Positions 45,801 to 58,940 of a stretch of DNA of 64,000 nucleotides are shown here, in pieces. This DNA is from Trichoplax adhaerens (lineage: Eukaryota; Placozoa; Uniplacotomia; Trichoplacea; Trichoplacidae). Each line of letters begins with the position of its first letter. Position 1 is the stretch's first letter. The notes beneath the pieces are model-generated. The model did not search any database and had not been told where the DNA came from. It saw only the letters and a list, made by a program, of their open reading frames with translations. Made by a program: the position numbers and the translations under genes. The stretch spans positions 5,033,080 to 5,097,079 of the forward strand of contig NW_002060944.1 in the NCBI RefSeq assembly GCF_000150275.1, in the 5' to 3' direction.

Positions 45801-47421
45801 GTCATTGCCATTTCGACGGGAAAAATAGTGTACGTACTACGAAAATATTGAATTTATCATTACTTCAAGATCAGTTCTTAAAAAATGATAGGTTAATTAA
45901 TACTACATTAGCACTATAGAGGATCCCGTAGGCAATTTAATTTTTTTGAATAATTGATGTTAAGGTGAAATATTCTATCGGCTACATTCGCTATTCTATT
46001 TCATTGTATTGTAATTAACGTTGTAGTCTAGATACATCGCTATTCTAAAATGATAGTGATGGTCATTTTTAACTCGAGTAAGAAAAGTAACTATACTTAG
46101 CTAGGATCAATAGCAATTACATTAATCATTCCATTCAAATCCAAAAGGGTATTATGAAGTTGTTATCCAAAGTAATCAACAATGCCATTAAGATCTATAA
46201 TCGACCGGCTGCTTATTCATTATCAATGATGATATTAGTTCAATTATTCAATAGTCTATTTTACTTCATGGCGCAGCTATGACGAGCAGAATATGGTAAA
46301 ACAGTAGTGTTGAAATTTTTTCCTAGGCATCATTTATTATTGCCAATTTTACAATAATGATGCTGAAGAATGTCGACAAGTCTTATTTCTAAATTCAGTT
46401 AACTTTAATTACGATATACAATTAGCGGTTGGCTGTATACTGATGTCTGCATTGTACGTGTATGATGATCTAATCGGCAGATGGAGTAAAAGACAGCCTT
46501 CGAGGCTTTTACTCGTATGCTAGAAATGTAGGAGTGTAGGTGTATTATGCGAGAATAACTTAATATGTTATGCGTATATCATCATACCAATTTCTTCTAT
46601 GCCAAGAAAAATTATGATAATGGATAGTAACTGATTCCCGGTCAACTTTTACGACTACTTGCTGCTAGAACTAGAACTAGGGATCTAATATTCTATTGAT
46701 ATAATTCGCAAGCAATTTTCCATTACCTACTTATAAAACTAGATGCGAACACAGTAGAGAACGCAGAATAAGTTCATTTCGTACATTAATTTCATCATTT
46801 TAAAGCATTCAAGTTTTTGAAACCCTGTCACTGCTATGTCAGGAACAGTAGGTAGGGAGTGGAGATAAACAAGGATATTATCGATTTCAGAATAAATTAA
46901 GGGATTGTACAGTATACGCGTACAATAGCTTCATTGGCTTTACCTAAAGCTATCCAAATCGACTATATTTATAAAACATTGATAAACTAGCTGATCATAT
47001 TATCCATCGTTAACTTAATTTAACAGCAATGGCTAACATACAGTATATTAATTAACAGTTCAAAATGAGTTTATGAAGCATGGTCCCAATCGAATAAATC
47101 ATAAATTAGCGTGATATCATGATTGAAATGGCTATTCAATTTCACGCGGGATAAAATGGATGCACGTTCCATAAGACAGAATATCGATCTACTTCATGCT
47201 AGGTGGTTAACATTGAAAAGTATTTCTACAAGGCTGTATCATTGTCAATGTACACCTACCGTGATCTCGCTAGGCTTGGAGCTATCGAGCGATTTGGCTT
47301 CTGATAAAACTTTAGCTTTGCGGCCATTAGGTGTAGCGTTAACCGATTGATTCTTGGCACTAATATTAAATTGCTTGTGGGAATTGGGCGACCTTAGAAA
47401 ACTCTTCAATCTCGGCATCAT
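39805..47421 (-). CDS. RAPGEF1: Rap guanine nucleotide exchange factor 1 (C3G)
   Basis: Exchange factor that activates Rap1 downstream of Crk adaptors, integrins and cadherins. Tentative first exon 47260-47421 (MMPRLKSFLRSPNSHKQF, basic). N-terminal helical exons near 44749-44798 (DAVKDVKVALRYME), 44.4 kb and 44.1-44.25 kb (ILTSKQRAAYLSLAALMRHV) match the C3G N-domain. Low-complexity Ser/Asn/Lys exon near 43.0-43.6 kb, then ITAYIQLMATEYDE (42.9 kb) as in the conserved AYMQLLEDY of C3G. REM domain: MHLLFMLPTHIRP and FLEALIMTYRTFITPSEIIE (41.9-42.1 kb). CDC25 domain: IFDFTAQELAEQITLMDFQQ with KKIEIPEILRWG (41.0-41.2 kb), NNFNSYLAILSALDCASVRR (40.6 kb), EAKPPCIPYL (40.4 kb), DVTFTILGNPDKLPDG (40.2 kb). 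The last exon ends QLSLDIKPKER. The 44.8-47.26 kb stretch is intron with possibly one unfound exon. Confidence 0.92.
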
Positions 47422-50400
47422 TTTGGAGTCTTCCCTGCTCGTACATTAATTAATAATGATATGATTGTAAGATTAGAACAAGACCGAAATAAATCAATAC
47501 TATCGACGTTTTTCCGCATTGATGACGGCCTGACAGCTATGTCTAGTAGAATCAAGGTGTGAATAACAGAATGTAAACTAGCAGAGGCGTTTTAGTCGCA
47601 TTACTTCACCAATGATTGCAACATCAACAAATTAATTAGGCATGAATGGCTGGCTATCTGTACAGTACATCACTAATGAACAATCATCGCTGTCGAGAAG
47701 TCATCAACGTCTCGTCTCTACTGTTTGATGCTCTATTGACTTCTGTTTAGTTGTTGTTATTCTTGACTACCTTTCTACTCTACTTACGTCCATGGTACAA
47801 TGACGTAAGCTGTAGTATTATTTTGCAACATCATCTTTTCTTCATTCCAAAATTAGAAGTATTATCCGGTCTGTATACTAGTACTGTCATAATCGCGAGA
47901 TGGAGACGATGATGACAAGCTAAACACTTCCTTTCACTACGCCATGGCAATATTGTAGTACACTACTGTACACAACGGTTGCACAAATTACAGCGGCACG
48001 ATATATTCTTACTATACACATCCAAGTAATATCCTTCACATTCAAGTTGAACAGCTTGGTGGAAATTCATGCAGTGATAACATTTTTCTCAGAAATTTAT
48101 TTTCTTATCTTACTTATAAGAAAAGATAACGTGAAGGAAGGCATTTAACGTGCATGGCACAAGCCGCTCGCTCCTCCGTCATCAGCTCTCTTTGCCTTAA
48201 CGTACGAACAGTCAATTGATTATGCAATTACCTGGATGACGACTCCAGCAATGGTTGCCTTGTTAAATCTTCTGAATTCGCCTTTAATTTAATGATATAA
48301 TTCACCAGTAAGAAACATTACAACGAGAGTGCAGATTAAAATTTGCTAATCAATCAATACACTATTCGGCTTAGATAACAACATTTTTTACATAAAGTAA
48401 ATTTTTTAAAACGCGATAATCATGAATTCTAATCAACAGATTGAAGTAGGGTATGACGTATTACGGTAGATCATGCAATGGTGTGGATGTTCTGCATCTT
48501 TTTTTTCCAGTCGGGAATGATTAAGATGACACAACTACAAAATCAGCTACAATCCATGAGCTACGGTAAGCCTTCATTTCCAATTCAAGCCTTAGTTAAT
48601 AATAACAATATTAAAGTTGGGGGAAACCAATTATGGAAATTATGAATTAGCGTAACAATAGTGGTCATGATAAAAGGGATTTAAAAGCGATTCTAAATTG
48701 AGTCGAGCAAGTACTGAAAAGATTATGTCAACATGACGACCCATGGTAATGTGGTATACGACGTAAACATGGGATAATATACTATAGTTGGCATGTAAAT
48801 TGGACGAGTTTATGGAATACACTAGCGACGAAGCTTTAGAAAGTGTTGCGATGGAGTTTGCACACCTAGATCGATCCTACGAGTACATACTGCCACTGCA
48901 GAAATGAACTGCTCAACTCAAATTTCTCTTCTAGCTCGCAATTTCAGTCCTTTACAATTCAAAACTCAGGGACTACTCGACTAAAAGTTGCCCGAGTATT
49001 AAAACAACTTCACTTGAACTATATATATATACTCTCATAACGGTGTGTCGTATAGCGTAATTAAGTGCTCGCTCGACTGTCTTTCCCTATTAGCTATGAG
49101 CGATGGCTGCACTGGCGCTATTTGTAGGTACATGCTTGTGCAACTTTTGAAGTCGAAAGTAGCTGATCGTAATTTATTAAACCGCTAAATGTATTACTAT
49201 TTCGTAGTGCATGGAATTCTTCATTTCAGATTGAAACTAAAAAGCTGTGAAAAGTAGAGTTTAGTCACTATCGCAGCACTGACTGAAAGTAAATAATCCT
49301 GACTAGAATCCATCTCTATCAGGACTAGGAACACCAATACGTATACCCTACTTTCTATCTGCTGTATGTCTATGGCATATTAACATTGATATTTCGCAAC
49401 GACATTTGAAGTAATGAAGAGCGTTTAACAGGATCCTACCATACAGGAGCTAAAGAAAGTCAATATTATAAGTCATAAACGATAGATGGATGATTAGAAT
49501 GACGCAATGCAATTCCATAGTGCATGCGGTGCTTTATCAGTTTATTTTGTGGTACTTTTTATGCATCTTTAGTGATTACGCAAGGTCTTATGAAATTGAG
49601 GTCCTATTGCGATGGGGATTTATTATATGACTACACTTGTACCATCTTCTTACTAGCAAAGAAAGCAGTCTTCAATAGCAGGCATGAGTCATAGATTTAT
49701 ATGTTATGAAAGAATGCGCAATATCGCCATTCAGACAGTTCCTTAACAACCAGCTCAATAGAAGTTTATTTTGCTTTCAGTGAATAAACTACCTATCAGC
49801 TGTTTAATACAGTTATCTGATAGTTCCTGCTCCTATGCTCTTTTACTTGGCTTGAAAAATGAATTTATGGCAGATGAAATTGTACAGTAATTATGATTAA
49901 CCTTGATGCCCAAAATTATAATTTAAAGATACCGGAGTACTAAGTATAATCCCTATCCGTACGGTATCTCCAACAAAATATGTCTGAACAGTACAAGCAA
50001 ATGGAAGAGTAGAATAACTTGAAAACTATTGTATAATTACAGTAATTAGTATTGATACCCAACATAATTATTTTGTAGAATCCGCCAAAAAAAAAAACGC
50101 CCATACAAGCAAATGTAGGAGTAACAACTAGAAAACTACTGCATAATAGTGAATTCATTTAATGAGTATTCTTTGCGCACTATACGTGTACTTTTTACTT
50201 TTTACTTTACACATGAGCTGTCTATCCGTATACGGAACCACCAAAAATACGCCCATATTAGCAAATATAGGAGTAAAAACTAGTTGGACCGACACTTCGT
50301 GCAACGTATAGAATCTCTTTTTCTATCATGTGCAACGACATACGAGCGTAGGGTGCCTAAAATGTCAATTTTATTTCACATTGCTACTACTTGAACACCT

Positions 50401-52340
50401 GATGATGGCACCATGAACTACAGTTAATCTCAATATGTATATTAGTGAAGCAAAATTACGGGTATAATTTATTCCTCATATTAAGACCCATATCGGATAG
50501 CACACAGAACAATTCAGAAGTGATGAAATGCGTACACTCGTTGAGGATTGGCTAGCACTCAAGTTAAAATTTCAATTCCATCTTTTGCTTGTACAAAGTA
50601 CTCACTCACCGAAAAACATGGATAAAGTAGCCAAAGTCGGAACTACCGAATAGAAAAAGGAGACCTTCAGTTTAAGCTATATGTTAACTTGTACCTAGAA
50701 CACCTCTACCCCCTTATACTTGTTTTGCAAAATTATTTGCATCTGTTGAAGACTTTAGATCTAAAGGTATCAACTTGAATAATCTCCTTATAACACTTTG
50801 TGTCTAATCATGGTCATTAATACCTGTGTACGCGTATACAATCCAAGTAAACGAATCAAAGATTCGATATAATCACACAAACATACGACTTGTAATAAGT
50901 TGTATTGTTGCCTATTAAAAGTTGTCAGTAAAATGGAGAAAGAGGAATGGCAAGTTCTTGTAATAAGTTGTATTGTTGCCTATTAAAAGTTGTCAGTAAA
51001 ATGGAGAAAGAGGAATGGCAAGTTCTTATACACGGTGATGTATTTTTATCAATATGCAGTGATTGTAGATTTCAATGAAATGTCAATTTTTCACGTATGC
51101 TTTAATAAACGGTAACAATGAAACATGAAAAAGGAACCAACAATGCCGGAATAAATTAGCGCATGAAAATCCTTGTGAAATTACCGCTTTCAGTTCACCG
51201 TAAAAATGACGTGATAATTAGTATTATATCGTAATTATTTAGTCTAGCATGAAATAGAGTTTGAACTAACTGAGAGAGTAGACGTTCGATAATGTGTATG
51301 GTAAATAGTCTGGAAGGGTTAGAGCAAAGTTAACTTTATGTTCCTCTTACTGCACCATTGTATCGTAATGCAGCAAAAACAGGAGAGATAAAATATTATG
51401 CTCGTTAAAGTATACAATACGATCGGATTTCCCATAATCCCATTCTAAGTATTAATTAATAGGCTAGAAATAAAATATTGATCTTTATTTCTTGATAACA
51501 AACTTGTAATAATGAATTTGCCCAATTTACAACTGTAACAGTATACTGTTAATTCCTCTTTCCTCGTTAAGAGTCTTAGCTTAATTATATCTGTATCTTA
51601 ATACTGTGGGCGATTAAGCTTTCTCAAGATATTGCTAGCAGGTAGAGTGTCATAGAAAAAAGCAGAAATAATATTTGAAAAAATGATAACTTGTTCATCA
51701 CCATCCTAACATGATGATGGATTAACTCTGAATGAACTGTATAAAGTAACTAAAGTAGGATTTTTACTCATCATACAACTATCTTAAAATTTCGGGATTC
51801 ATCAATTCTAAGTTATTACCAGTGAATTTTATTTAGAAATAAAGTAAAGGTTTTAAAAATAATACAGCTAATTTTTAATAATACCAAGGCATAAAATCAA
51901 ATTTGAGACGGTATACAAGTATGTCGGCAATACAGTTAAACTTACCGAATGGTTCATTACTTTCAGATCAGTTATAACCTTTTCTAGCGCTTTTTTATCC
52001 AATCTTTTAAAAAAGTAAGCGTACGTAAGGAAATAAACTCTGATAATAATGCCTATGCGACCTAACTTTCTCTTCCTTTAACTTATTGTAGCCTGCTACT
52101 AAATATGAGGTCTAAGATATCACTATTTTCTGTAAATGCTAAATATTGTTATTAATGTTAACCCAAACTGTAACAACCTTCTTATAACTGTACTTTGACA
52201 CGTCGAACGGTATGCTGTAAGACTACTGTACAATCTTTTTACATTTTATCCAATACTACATCAACAAGGCTACAGGAAAATCTCATGTAAGATAATCTAG
52301 TGTAGCAATCTACAATTCAAGATACCACTTTAAAAAATTA
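47422..52340. other. Gene-poor stretch, nothing coding recognised
   Basis: About 4.9 kb upstream of RAPGEF1 with only ORFs under 80 codons and no family motif. Isolated GTAC motifs occur near 47658 (CTGTACAGTACATC) and 47963. Related but diverged segments at about 50078-50140 and 50238-50285 share ACGCCCATA, AGCAAAT, TAGGAGTAA and ACTAG in the same order. Confidence 0.5.
50889..51024. repeat. Exact 68-bp tandem duplication
   Basis: CTTGTAATAAG... through ...GGCAAGTT (50889-50956) is repeated immediately (50957-51024) with no mismatch that I can see, so it is either very recent or an assembly artefact. Confidence 0.95.
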
Positions 52341-52790
52341 TTATTGCAATTTAATCTCCCAATAGTTACCTTCAGTTCGTACTATTAAGACACGAATGTT
52401 AAAAAATGATACGCCACTGGAATCAAGATAAGGTACTAAGTGCAGACTACCTGAACGTGGCTTATACAGCGTATGATTTATTATTGTTAGAATAACTTGA
52501 TATGAATTCATGATGAGGTAAGTTATCGGAACAACAACATACCAATCATACAGCCCATTTGGTTGGATTAACCGATTTATGTTTGTTTTCCATATACGAA
52601 GTAACATTAATAATTTAAGACGTATGCATATCATTACAGCCGATGCTACAATAGCATGAGACGAAGTAATATAAATAATTACACGGTATAATATCTTATT
52701 AGTACAACAAAATAGATCCAAATCTCTTATTTGCTGAACAAGAGATACGCATTGCCGTAACATAATGTAACAACTTAAATATTTGTACAT
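52341..52790 (-). CDS. Hydrophobic ORF, unrecognised (149 codons)
   Basis: The longest open frame between RAPGEF1 and TADA1. It has at least two strongly hydrophobic segments, near residues 36-60 (VIIYITSSHAIVASAVMICI) and 90-112 (VVVPITYLIMNSYQVILTII), separated by a basic, Trp-containing loop (RIWKTNINRL). It could be one exon of a multi-span receptor-like membrane protein, with 53776-53958 (-) a possible neighbour exon, but I know no family match and found no convincing splice partners. It may be a chance ORF in AT-rich DNA, where hydrophobic translations are common. Confidence 0.3.
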   Translation of the reverse strand: MYKYLSCYIMLRQCVSLVQQIRDLDLFCCTNKILYRVIIYITSSHAIVASAVMICIRLKLLMLLRIWKTNINRLIQPNGLYDWYVVVPITYLIMNSYQVILTIINHTLYKPRSGSLHLVPYLDSSGVSFFNIRVLIVRTEGNYWEIKLQ

Positions 52791-54305
52791 TAACTAATGT
52801 TAATCTGTAATTAGAAAAAAGTATAAAATACTTGATATTCTCACTTTGTATATGAACTAGTAAAAATGCCGATCCTGATTGTAAAGATTGTCGATTTTAG
52901 TAAAGTACAATAAATCTTACAGACTCATAATTTCGTGCGATGATTAAAATGGATCTATTTTATGAAGAAATTATTCAAACTAGATCATACAGTATTACAT
53001 AATCATCAATAATTCGATTTGAGGCTACTATTCCTTATGTATGAATGGTTCATCCGGATAACATTTCTGTACTTTATATTAGATTAGTAATTAAAACAAT
53101 CCCATCATGTTAAGTTAAGTTCATAATAGTAATTTCATAATTTTAAAATGATTTACCCAATGTTTCTTCGTGATGAACGATTTTAATTTATTAACGCTTC
53201 ATACATCATCTATGAATCGTATTAACTTAAAATTGTGGTTGTATTTCATGGCTATTGGTGAATACTTTTACATAGTCGTGATTCTAATTCTACGAATTAT
53301 CGCTAATCATTGCTCTAGTACTAGGCAGTTGTTGCAAGCGCCATACAGATTTTTGTCAGACTATAGAAAGCTAACAATTAATTAATGCGGTTGTACTAGC
53401 AAATAAAATTTATGAAATTTGAGCATAAAATCCTATCAGCTATATCTGCATTTCTATTAAAAAAGTCGTTTATTAACAATAAAGCTTTCATTTGTATAAC
53501 TTCCAGGATAAGAATTTGTAAAATCTTGGCAAAAGAGCTATATCGTTAACGATAAACATACAACTGTACATGACCAAAAATCCACGCCGTAGTTTGAATA
53601 TAGCTTTAGTACTCACTTATCTAACAATTTATGTTTTAGCGATATGAATAAGATTACATAAATATTCGAACAAGAGTTAATGTACAATGTCACAACGGTG
53701 ACGATCCAAATTTATACAGTTTTGCAAAATTTTTAAAGCTATACTATGTCAAATCATAGAATGATGCCGTTATCTTCAATGCTTTTCATACCATAACTTA
53801 ATAGCACAACCATCCGCATAATGGAAATTACTGCAGAAAAAAACATATGGATCTACATTTCTAACCATCTCTAACTGATTTACACTCTTATTATTTAATA
53901 CGAGCAAAACAATAAAGATTTTTCGCAGTTGGATATCTAATCCAAGGGGATTGAACATTGGAGATCATCCTCAGTCCAAATCACTAATATAAATTAACAA
54001 TACGCACAACGTTTCGTGCTTATTTTGTTGTGATTAACTTTGTCATACTTCGTCATGATGTAAAAATAAGAAAATAATCAAGAAATTACTTTCAATCATC
54101 TATTCTGAATGATGTACATCGATTTGCAAATTTTGTTATATTCGCATTTAAATTGTACTTCTTGTAATATAAGGTTAACAGTAAGAATTCCTTTACCATT
54201 ATGCAGTCAAACTGTATCTGTCATTAATAATTTAATTATTAACATCCACTACTTAAGTCTACAGAAATATTAACATCTCGATATTTTACTTGATCAAAGT
54301 TAAGG
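52791..54305. other. No gene recognised
   Basis: Short ORFs on both strands (for example 53170-53385 on plus and 53776-53958 on minus) have hydrophobic stretches but no motif. It includes the 3' flank of TADA1. Confidence 0.4.
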
Positions 54306-57235
54306 CTAGGAGCCGCCGAAATCATCATAAAGATTTTTTGCTTCTAATTTTCTTTTCTTACGAGCTTGCATATCTTCCTGCCTCATTAAAGCCTCATGAC
54401 TAAAAATCTCTTCTTGGCTCTTTTCGGTATAAGTAGCTATTAATCTTTCAAGGGCTGTAGCGTAAACAGTTTGTGAAGGTATTATAAAAGGAGATATCTG
54501 TAAAGAGATGTCAAGTATACCATCAATTTTCTTCAATAGTAATCACGATATTATCTACATACAATTCGGGCGAACTGTACAGAAATATTTACATATATAA
54601 AACACGCCATGTGCATTAGCAGATAATCTACCTATTGGGTATATTGCATAGTACTTACAATTAAGGTCGTTAGTAATTCCGGTAATGTTAATGGTTTCAA
54701 GATATCTGTAGGTTTGCTACAAGCTAGAGATTGTGCAACATCTGCTTCCATGGTTGCAACGGTACTATAACTCGATCTTAAAAAGTAAATAGCAGATTAG
54801 CATTATCATAATTCAAAAATGTAATCTAACCATACAGGTATAACAATACTATTAAATGTATAAAATAAGTTTCATAATAATAGCGACTACATAATTAAGA
54901 GCATAGATGACGCGAATTTGGAATAAAATAACTTCTTTTCAATCGCTGACGTGCCAGTGAATGTAGTAAAGCTAAACAATGGACATTTGATGACACATTA
55001 CAAGACCAATATACTGCAGGCGATAACTAAAAAGTGGGATTTTATCACGTCAACAGAGTTTCAATACACGCCTTTCAGACTAAGTTTAATTTTATCGGAT
55101 ATTATTTTTTTGATACAAACCTTGGAATTTTACCAATATTATTTCGTAGTAAGGGATTACCACTACTAGAGCCCATGTTATATTGAAAGCGGCCATCAGT
55201 CAGCGAATAAGATGTTCGCCGAGACAAACTTGCAGAAATGATATTCTTTAAATGGTTCTATATATTCGTATGTAATAAATATGACCGTAGTTAATGCATG
55301 AACTTTGATAATATTGATAAGTTACGTAGAACTGGATCAACATCATTAGATTCTGATCCATCATTACAAGAGCATAACTCACTTCAAGTGCTACCATCAC
55401 ACACTCAGCAATATCATCTGATATCGAATCTAAGCCATTCTCCCATGAAGTAACAGAAATTCTAAAATGCAAAGCTGCTAAATTTGGTAGCATATGAGTT
55501 CTGCTACATAGCCAGAGATCCCCTTCATTTACTTTATTCTTTGCCGCTAGTAAAATACATCGTTATTTGAATTAGGTAATGGACTTGGTATCATTGCAAA
55601 GGTAAGGTTTGTTTGTACCATATTACACACATTTAAAATAACAGCAATAGTATTAATTCAATAATAGTATCAAACTTTATGTATGTATTAGCGAAAAGGG
55701 ATACAACCTCAGCAAAATAAGATACTACTTTTTCACTCTTTACCTTGCTATATCGGTAATCCGAATAAAGAGGAGTGGAAGTTAATTCATATGAGTTAGT
55801 TGTCTGTTATTTAGTATTGAGGAAGACATAAGTATAAATGACTTACAGTATGATCCAAGGAAGTTGCATCCCGTAAGGCAGAAACAGGTTGGAAATGATT
55901 CTAGCAAAAAAATTTTTTGCTCATTAGGTCTATATCATTTACGAAAACTATGAAATACTTTTTTACTAATATAGTGCGTTAAATTTCATCGATCAATGCT
56001 TGCTCGATCATTACCGTAGAAACGAAAGTATCTTGATCAAAAGACTCTGTGTCACTGATTTCCTCTTTTGGACATTCAGTACGGACTTCATTTTGGCTAC
56101 TAGAGCGTTGCCTAGGCAAGGAGACTTTGGAATCTAACGATAAAATAAGATTGCACTTAATAAATTGTGCTGTTCGTTTGCTGAAATTCGTCATAGGAGA
56201 AGTTGTTTATCGATCAACCTACATTTTACAGTTCCAATCATTTGGCTTTTATAAAGTATAGCAAGGATAAATTCATTGTGTTTGTGTACTAGCAGAAAAA
56301 AAATATTAATTTCAAATGGTAGCATTGACTCTCTCTGTTATCGCCAATAGCAGCGAAACTGGACACGCATCTTGATCGATGCGTTTAAAGCATGGGGCTA
56401 TCATGTACATTTTTCTCTCATCTTACCACATCTAGCACCAAGTAATTCCCGAGCCTTCATATCAAATTCGCTCTTTTTGATCTAATTATAAACAACGTAT
56501 TGGTACAAGTGATTATCATATTGTCAAAAAGTAATTAAAGGCAAAATCTTGGATGATGATTATGCAATAGGCATACAGTATTCAACAGGACGCTAATGCC
56601 TAATATCATCATGACCACTGTTGGTAATTGTATTGATTTTACTCACCATTCCTTTAAACCACTGTTTTAAGTTACTCCAATACCTGCCAATTAAGAATAG
56701 ATCACAATGATGGCAATATAATACAACGGATTAAAGTTAGCATCCAACTACGATACCTACAGTACTGTCAATGATCAATAGCAACGTTGACATTTTAAAG
56801 AAAGAAATGAAGAGCAATTGCATTGATATTTGTGTGAATTATATTGCCAGCTAAGTTCAATTGAATAACGAGCTAAATTTACTGAGATACGACTTCATTT
56901 TGATCAGTGCATGCTCTATCGTAGGCTTTGTAGTAGTCTATCGCTTTAGACTGCTTTCGATCACTCAATTGACGTAGAGTAGGTGCTAATAGTGAACATT
57001 TTGGGCAGAATAAGATGCATCCGCAGACATAAGAAACCGACCCCATAACTGTATATAACTGTAGGTAAACATATTAGAATTATCAGCAGAACCAATTGAA
57101 TGTCATTTCAATGACTGTTGTTGTTACATCAATTTATCCATACTCTGATTCCGAGTCACCAAGTGATTCCGTAAGCTGTTTCTTGGCATATTGTAAGGCA
57201 GCAGTAGCTGCAAGCAGGGAGGTATTGGACGCCAT
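54306..57235 (-). CDS. TADA1: Transcriptional adapter 1 (SAGA subunit)
   Basis: Histone-fold-containing subunit of the SAGA coactivator core (yeast Hfi1/Ada1). Exons in order: 57144-57235, 56647-56683, 56427-56481, 56230-56288, one near 56000-56115, 55847-55900, 55383-55538, 55121-55257, 54659-54776, 54306-54497. The start MASNTSLLAATAALQYAKKQ leads to LTESLGDSESE|YWSNLKQWFKGM|IKKSEFDMKARELL, as in the N-terminal SAGA-Tad1 helix; then VHKHNEFILAIL; a Ser/Arg/Glu-rich linker; HFQPVSALRD; the histone fold MLPNLAALHFRISVTSWENG with SISDDIAECVMVALE; HLKNIISASLSRR; and the C-terminal IIPSQTVYATALERLIATY. All junctions are in phase except the borders of the linker exon, which I could not fix. The C-terminus is more basic and longer than in vertebrates. 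Confidence 0.93.
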
Positions 57236-57344
57236 TTTTTCCATGGATGTTGAGCAAGATCTACAGTAGTCCTATATTATGACTGTTCAGGAGATGATTG
57301 AGCAAAGACTACTGAAAATGAATGCCTAAGCCTAGCAATTACCA

Positions 57345-57385
57345 TACCAACGGGACCGGACCGGAACGGACCGGACCGGACTGCC
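57345..57385. repeat. GACCGG-type short tandem run
   Basis: Units of GGACC with variants (GGGACCGGACCGGAACGGACC...) about 110 bp upstream of the TADA1 ATG. A similar CCGGACC run lies near 26670 in the folliculin/ARPC5 spacer. Confidence 0.75.
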
Positions 57386-57496
57386 AACCCCATGCAGTGC
57401 TCGCTGGACATTTGGCTTTGCAGTTACTGTGTACAGTACCATGAATTGCATCCGGCCACAGTTAGCAGTACAGTAGAGAGCCGAGTGCATATGGTT

Positions 57497-57791
57497 GGTC
57501 ATTTGACTGTATCCAAAGACTGGTAATGAACACAGTACTGTGCGCAACTTGATATAGCATAGGTCAAACGGCCAGTCAGCCTGCACATTTTTGCTAATGA
57601 ACAGTTATTAACGGCCTCTCTCTTTCTACTGTAGTGTGTTGAGTGATCCCTGAGACCTCTTTTTTTTTTTTTCCAATTTTGACGTACATATATGTCTTCA
57701 AAGAAAGAGAGCAAGACTGCCAACCACTGCTCTTTGCCCAAAATGTGCTGGCTGACTACTTGATAGGTCATTTGACTGTATCGCAAGACCG
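57497..57791. repeat. Composite inverted and direct repeat
   Basis: AGTCAGCCTGCACATTTT (57574-57591) faces AAAATGTGCTGGCTGACT (57740-57757) as imperfect inverted arms about 150 bp apart. GGTCATTTGACTGTATC occurs as a direct repeat at 57497 and 57766. The arrangement could be a small non-autonomous element or a local rearrangement; no clear target-site duplication was found. Confidence 0.6.
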
Positions 57792-58020
57792 GAACCGTAC
57801 ACTGTACAGTAGCGTTTGCAATAAACTAGGAGGGCCTACTTTGGAATGCACCTGCCCGATACAGGGTACAGTGTACAGTGTACAGTGTACAGTACCGTAA
57901 GCACAGTCGGACGGTAACCGTGATTGGTCGTCTCTCCACGTCACTGATGTTACTGGACTACCGTACTGTCACCAATACCATGACTATACGATAAAGCAAA
58001 AAGCCTTGCAGTGGGACAGC

Positions 58021-58940
58021 ATGAACATACTGCACTGTACTGTACAGTGTACAGTAAACTACTAGTGCAGAGTTCTGTATGAACGACCAACACAAGATCG
58101 TGTGTCCTCTATCGCTGACCAGAACAGTCGGTTGAGGTGCTTAGGTGAGGTGAGGTACACTGTACTGTACTGTACTGTACAGTTCTGTATGAACGACCAA
58201 AACAAGATCGTGTCTCCTCTATCGCTGACCAGAACAGTCAGTTGAGGTGCTGAGGTGAGGTGAGGTACAGTGTACGCTGTATGCACACTGTACAGTTCTG
58301 TACGAACGACTAACACAAGATCGTGTCTCCTCTATCGTTGACCGGAACAGTCAGTTGAGGTGAGGTGAGGTACACTGTACTGTACACTGTACAGTTCTGT
58401 ATGAACGACTAACACAAAACACAAGATCGTGTCTCCTATACCGTTGACCAGAACAGTCAGTTGAGGTGCTTAGGTGATGTGAGGTGCACTGTACTGTACT
58501 GTACTGTACAGTGTACTGTACAAGTGTACAGTACAGTTCTGTACTGTATGAACGACCAACAAGATCGTGTCTCCTATATTGTTGACCAGAACAGTCAGTT
58601 GAGGTGCTTAAGTGAGGTGAGGTGCACTGTACTGTACTGTACAAGTGTACAGTTCTGTATGAACGACCAACAAGATCGTGTCTCCTCTATCGTTGACCAG
58701 AACAGTCAGTTGAGGTGCTGAGGTGAGATGAGGTACACTGTACTGTACACTGTACAGATCTGTACTGTACGAACGACCACCACAAGATCGTGTCTCTTCT
58801 ATCGTTGACCATGACAGTCAGTTGAGGTGCTGAAGTGAGGTGAGGTACGCTGTACACCGTACAGTTCTGTACGAACGACCACCACAAGATCGTGTCTCTT
58901 GACGTTGACCTGACAGTCAGTTGAGGTGCTTGACTTGACT
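58021..58940. repeat. Minisatellite of about 8 units with GTAC spacers
   Basis: Units start at AGTTCTGTAT or variants near 58071, 58181, 58294, 58393, 58535, 58651, 58756 and 58863, so the period varies from 99 to 142 bp. Each carries GAACGACCAACACAAGATCG, GACCAGAACAGTCAGTTGAG and GGTGAGGTGAGGT, then a tract of TACTGTAC/GTGTACAG steps whose number differs between units and sets the length difference. It lies between the divergent TADA1 and TEX264 starts and ends about 175 bp before the TEX264 ATG. Confidence 0.95.

Noticed and set aside
56886-56990. Open minus-strand segment (APTLRQLSDRKQSKAIDYY...) between TADA1 exons 1 and 2
   Set aside because: Exon 1 (SESE) joins directly in phase to YWSNLKQWF, as in other TADA1 proteins; this insert would interrupt the conserved helix.
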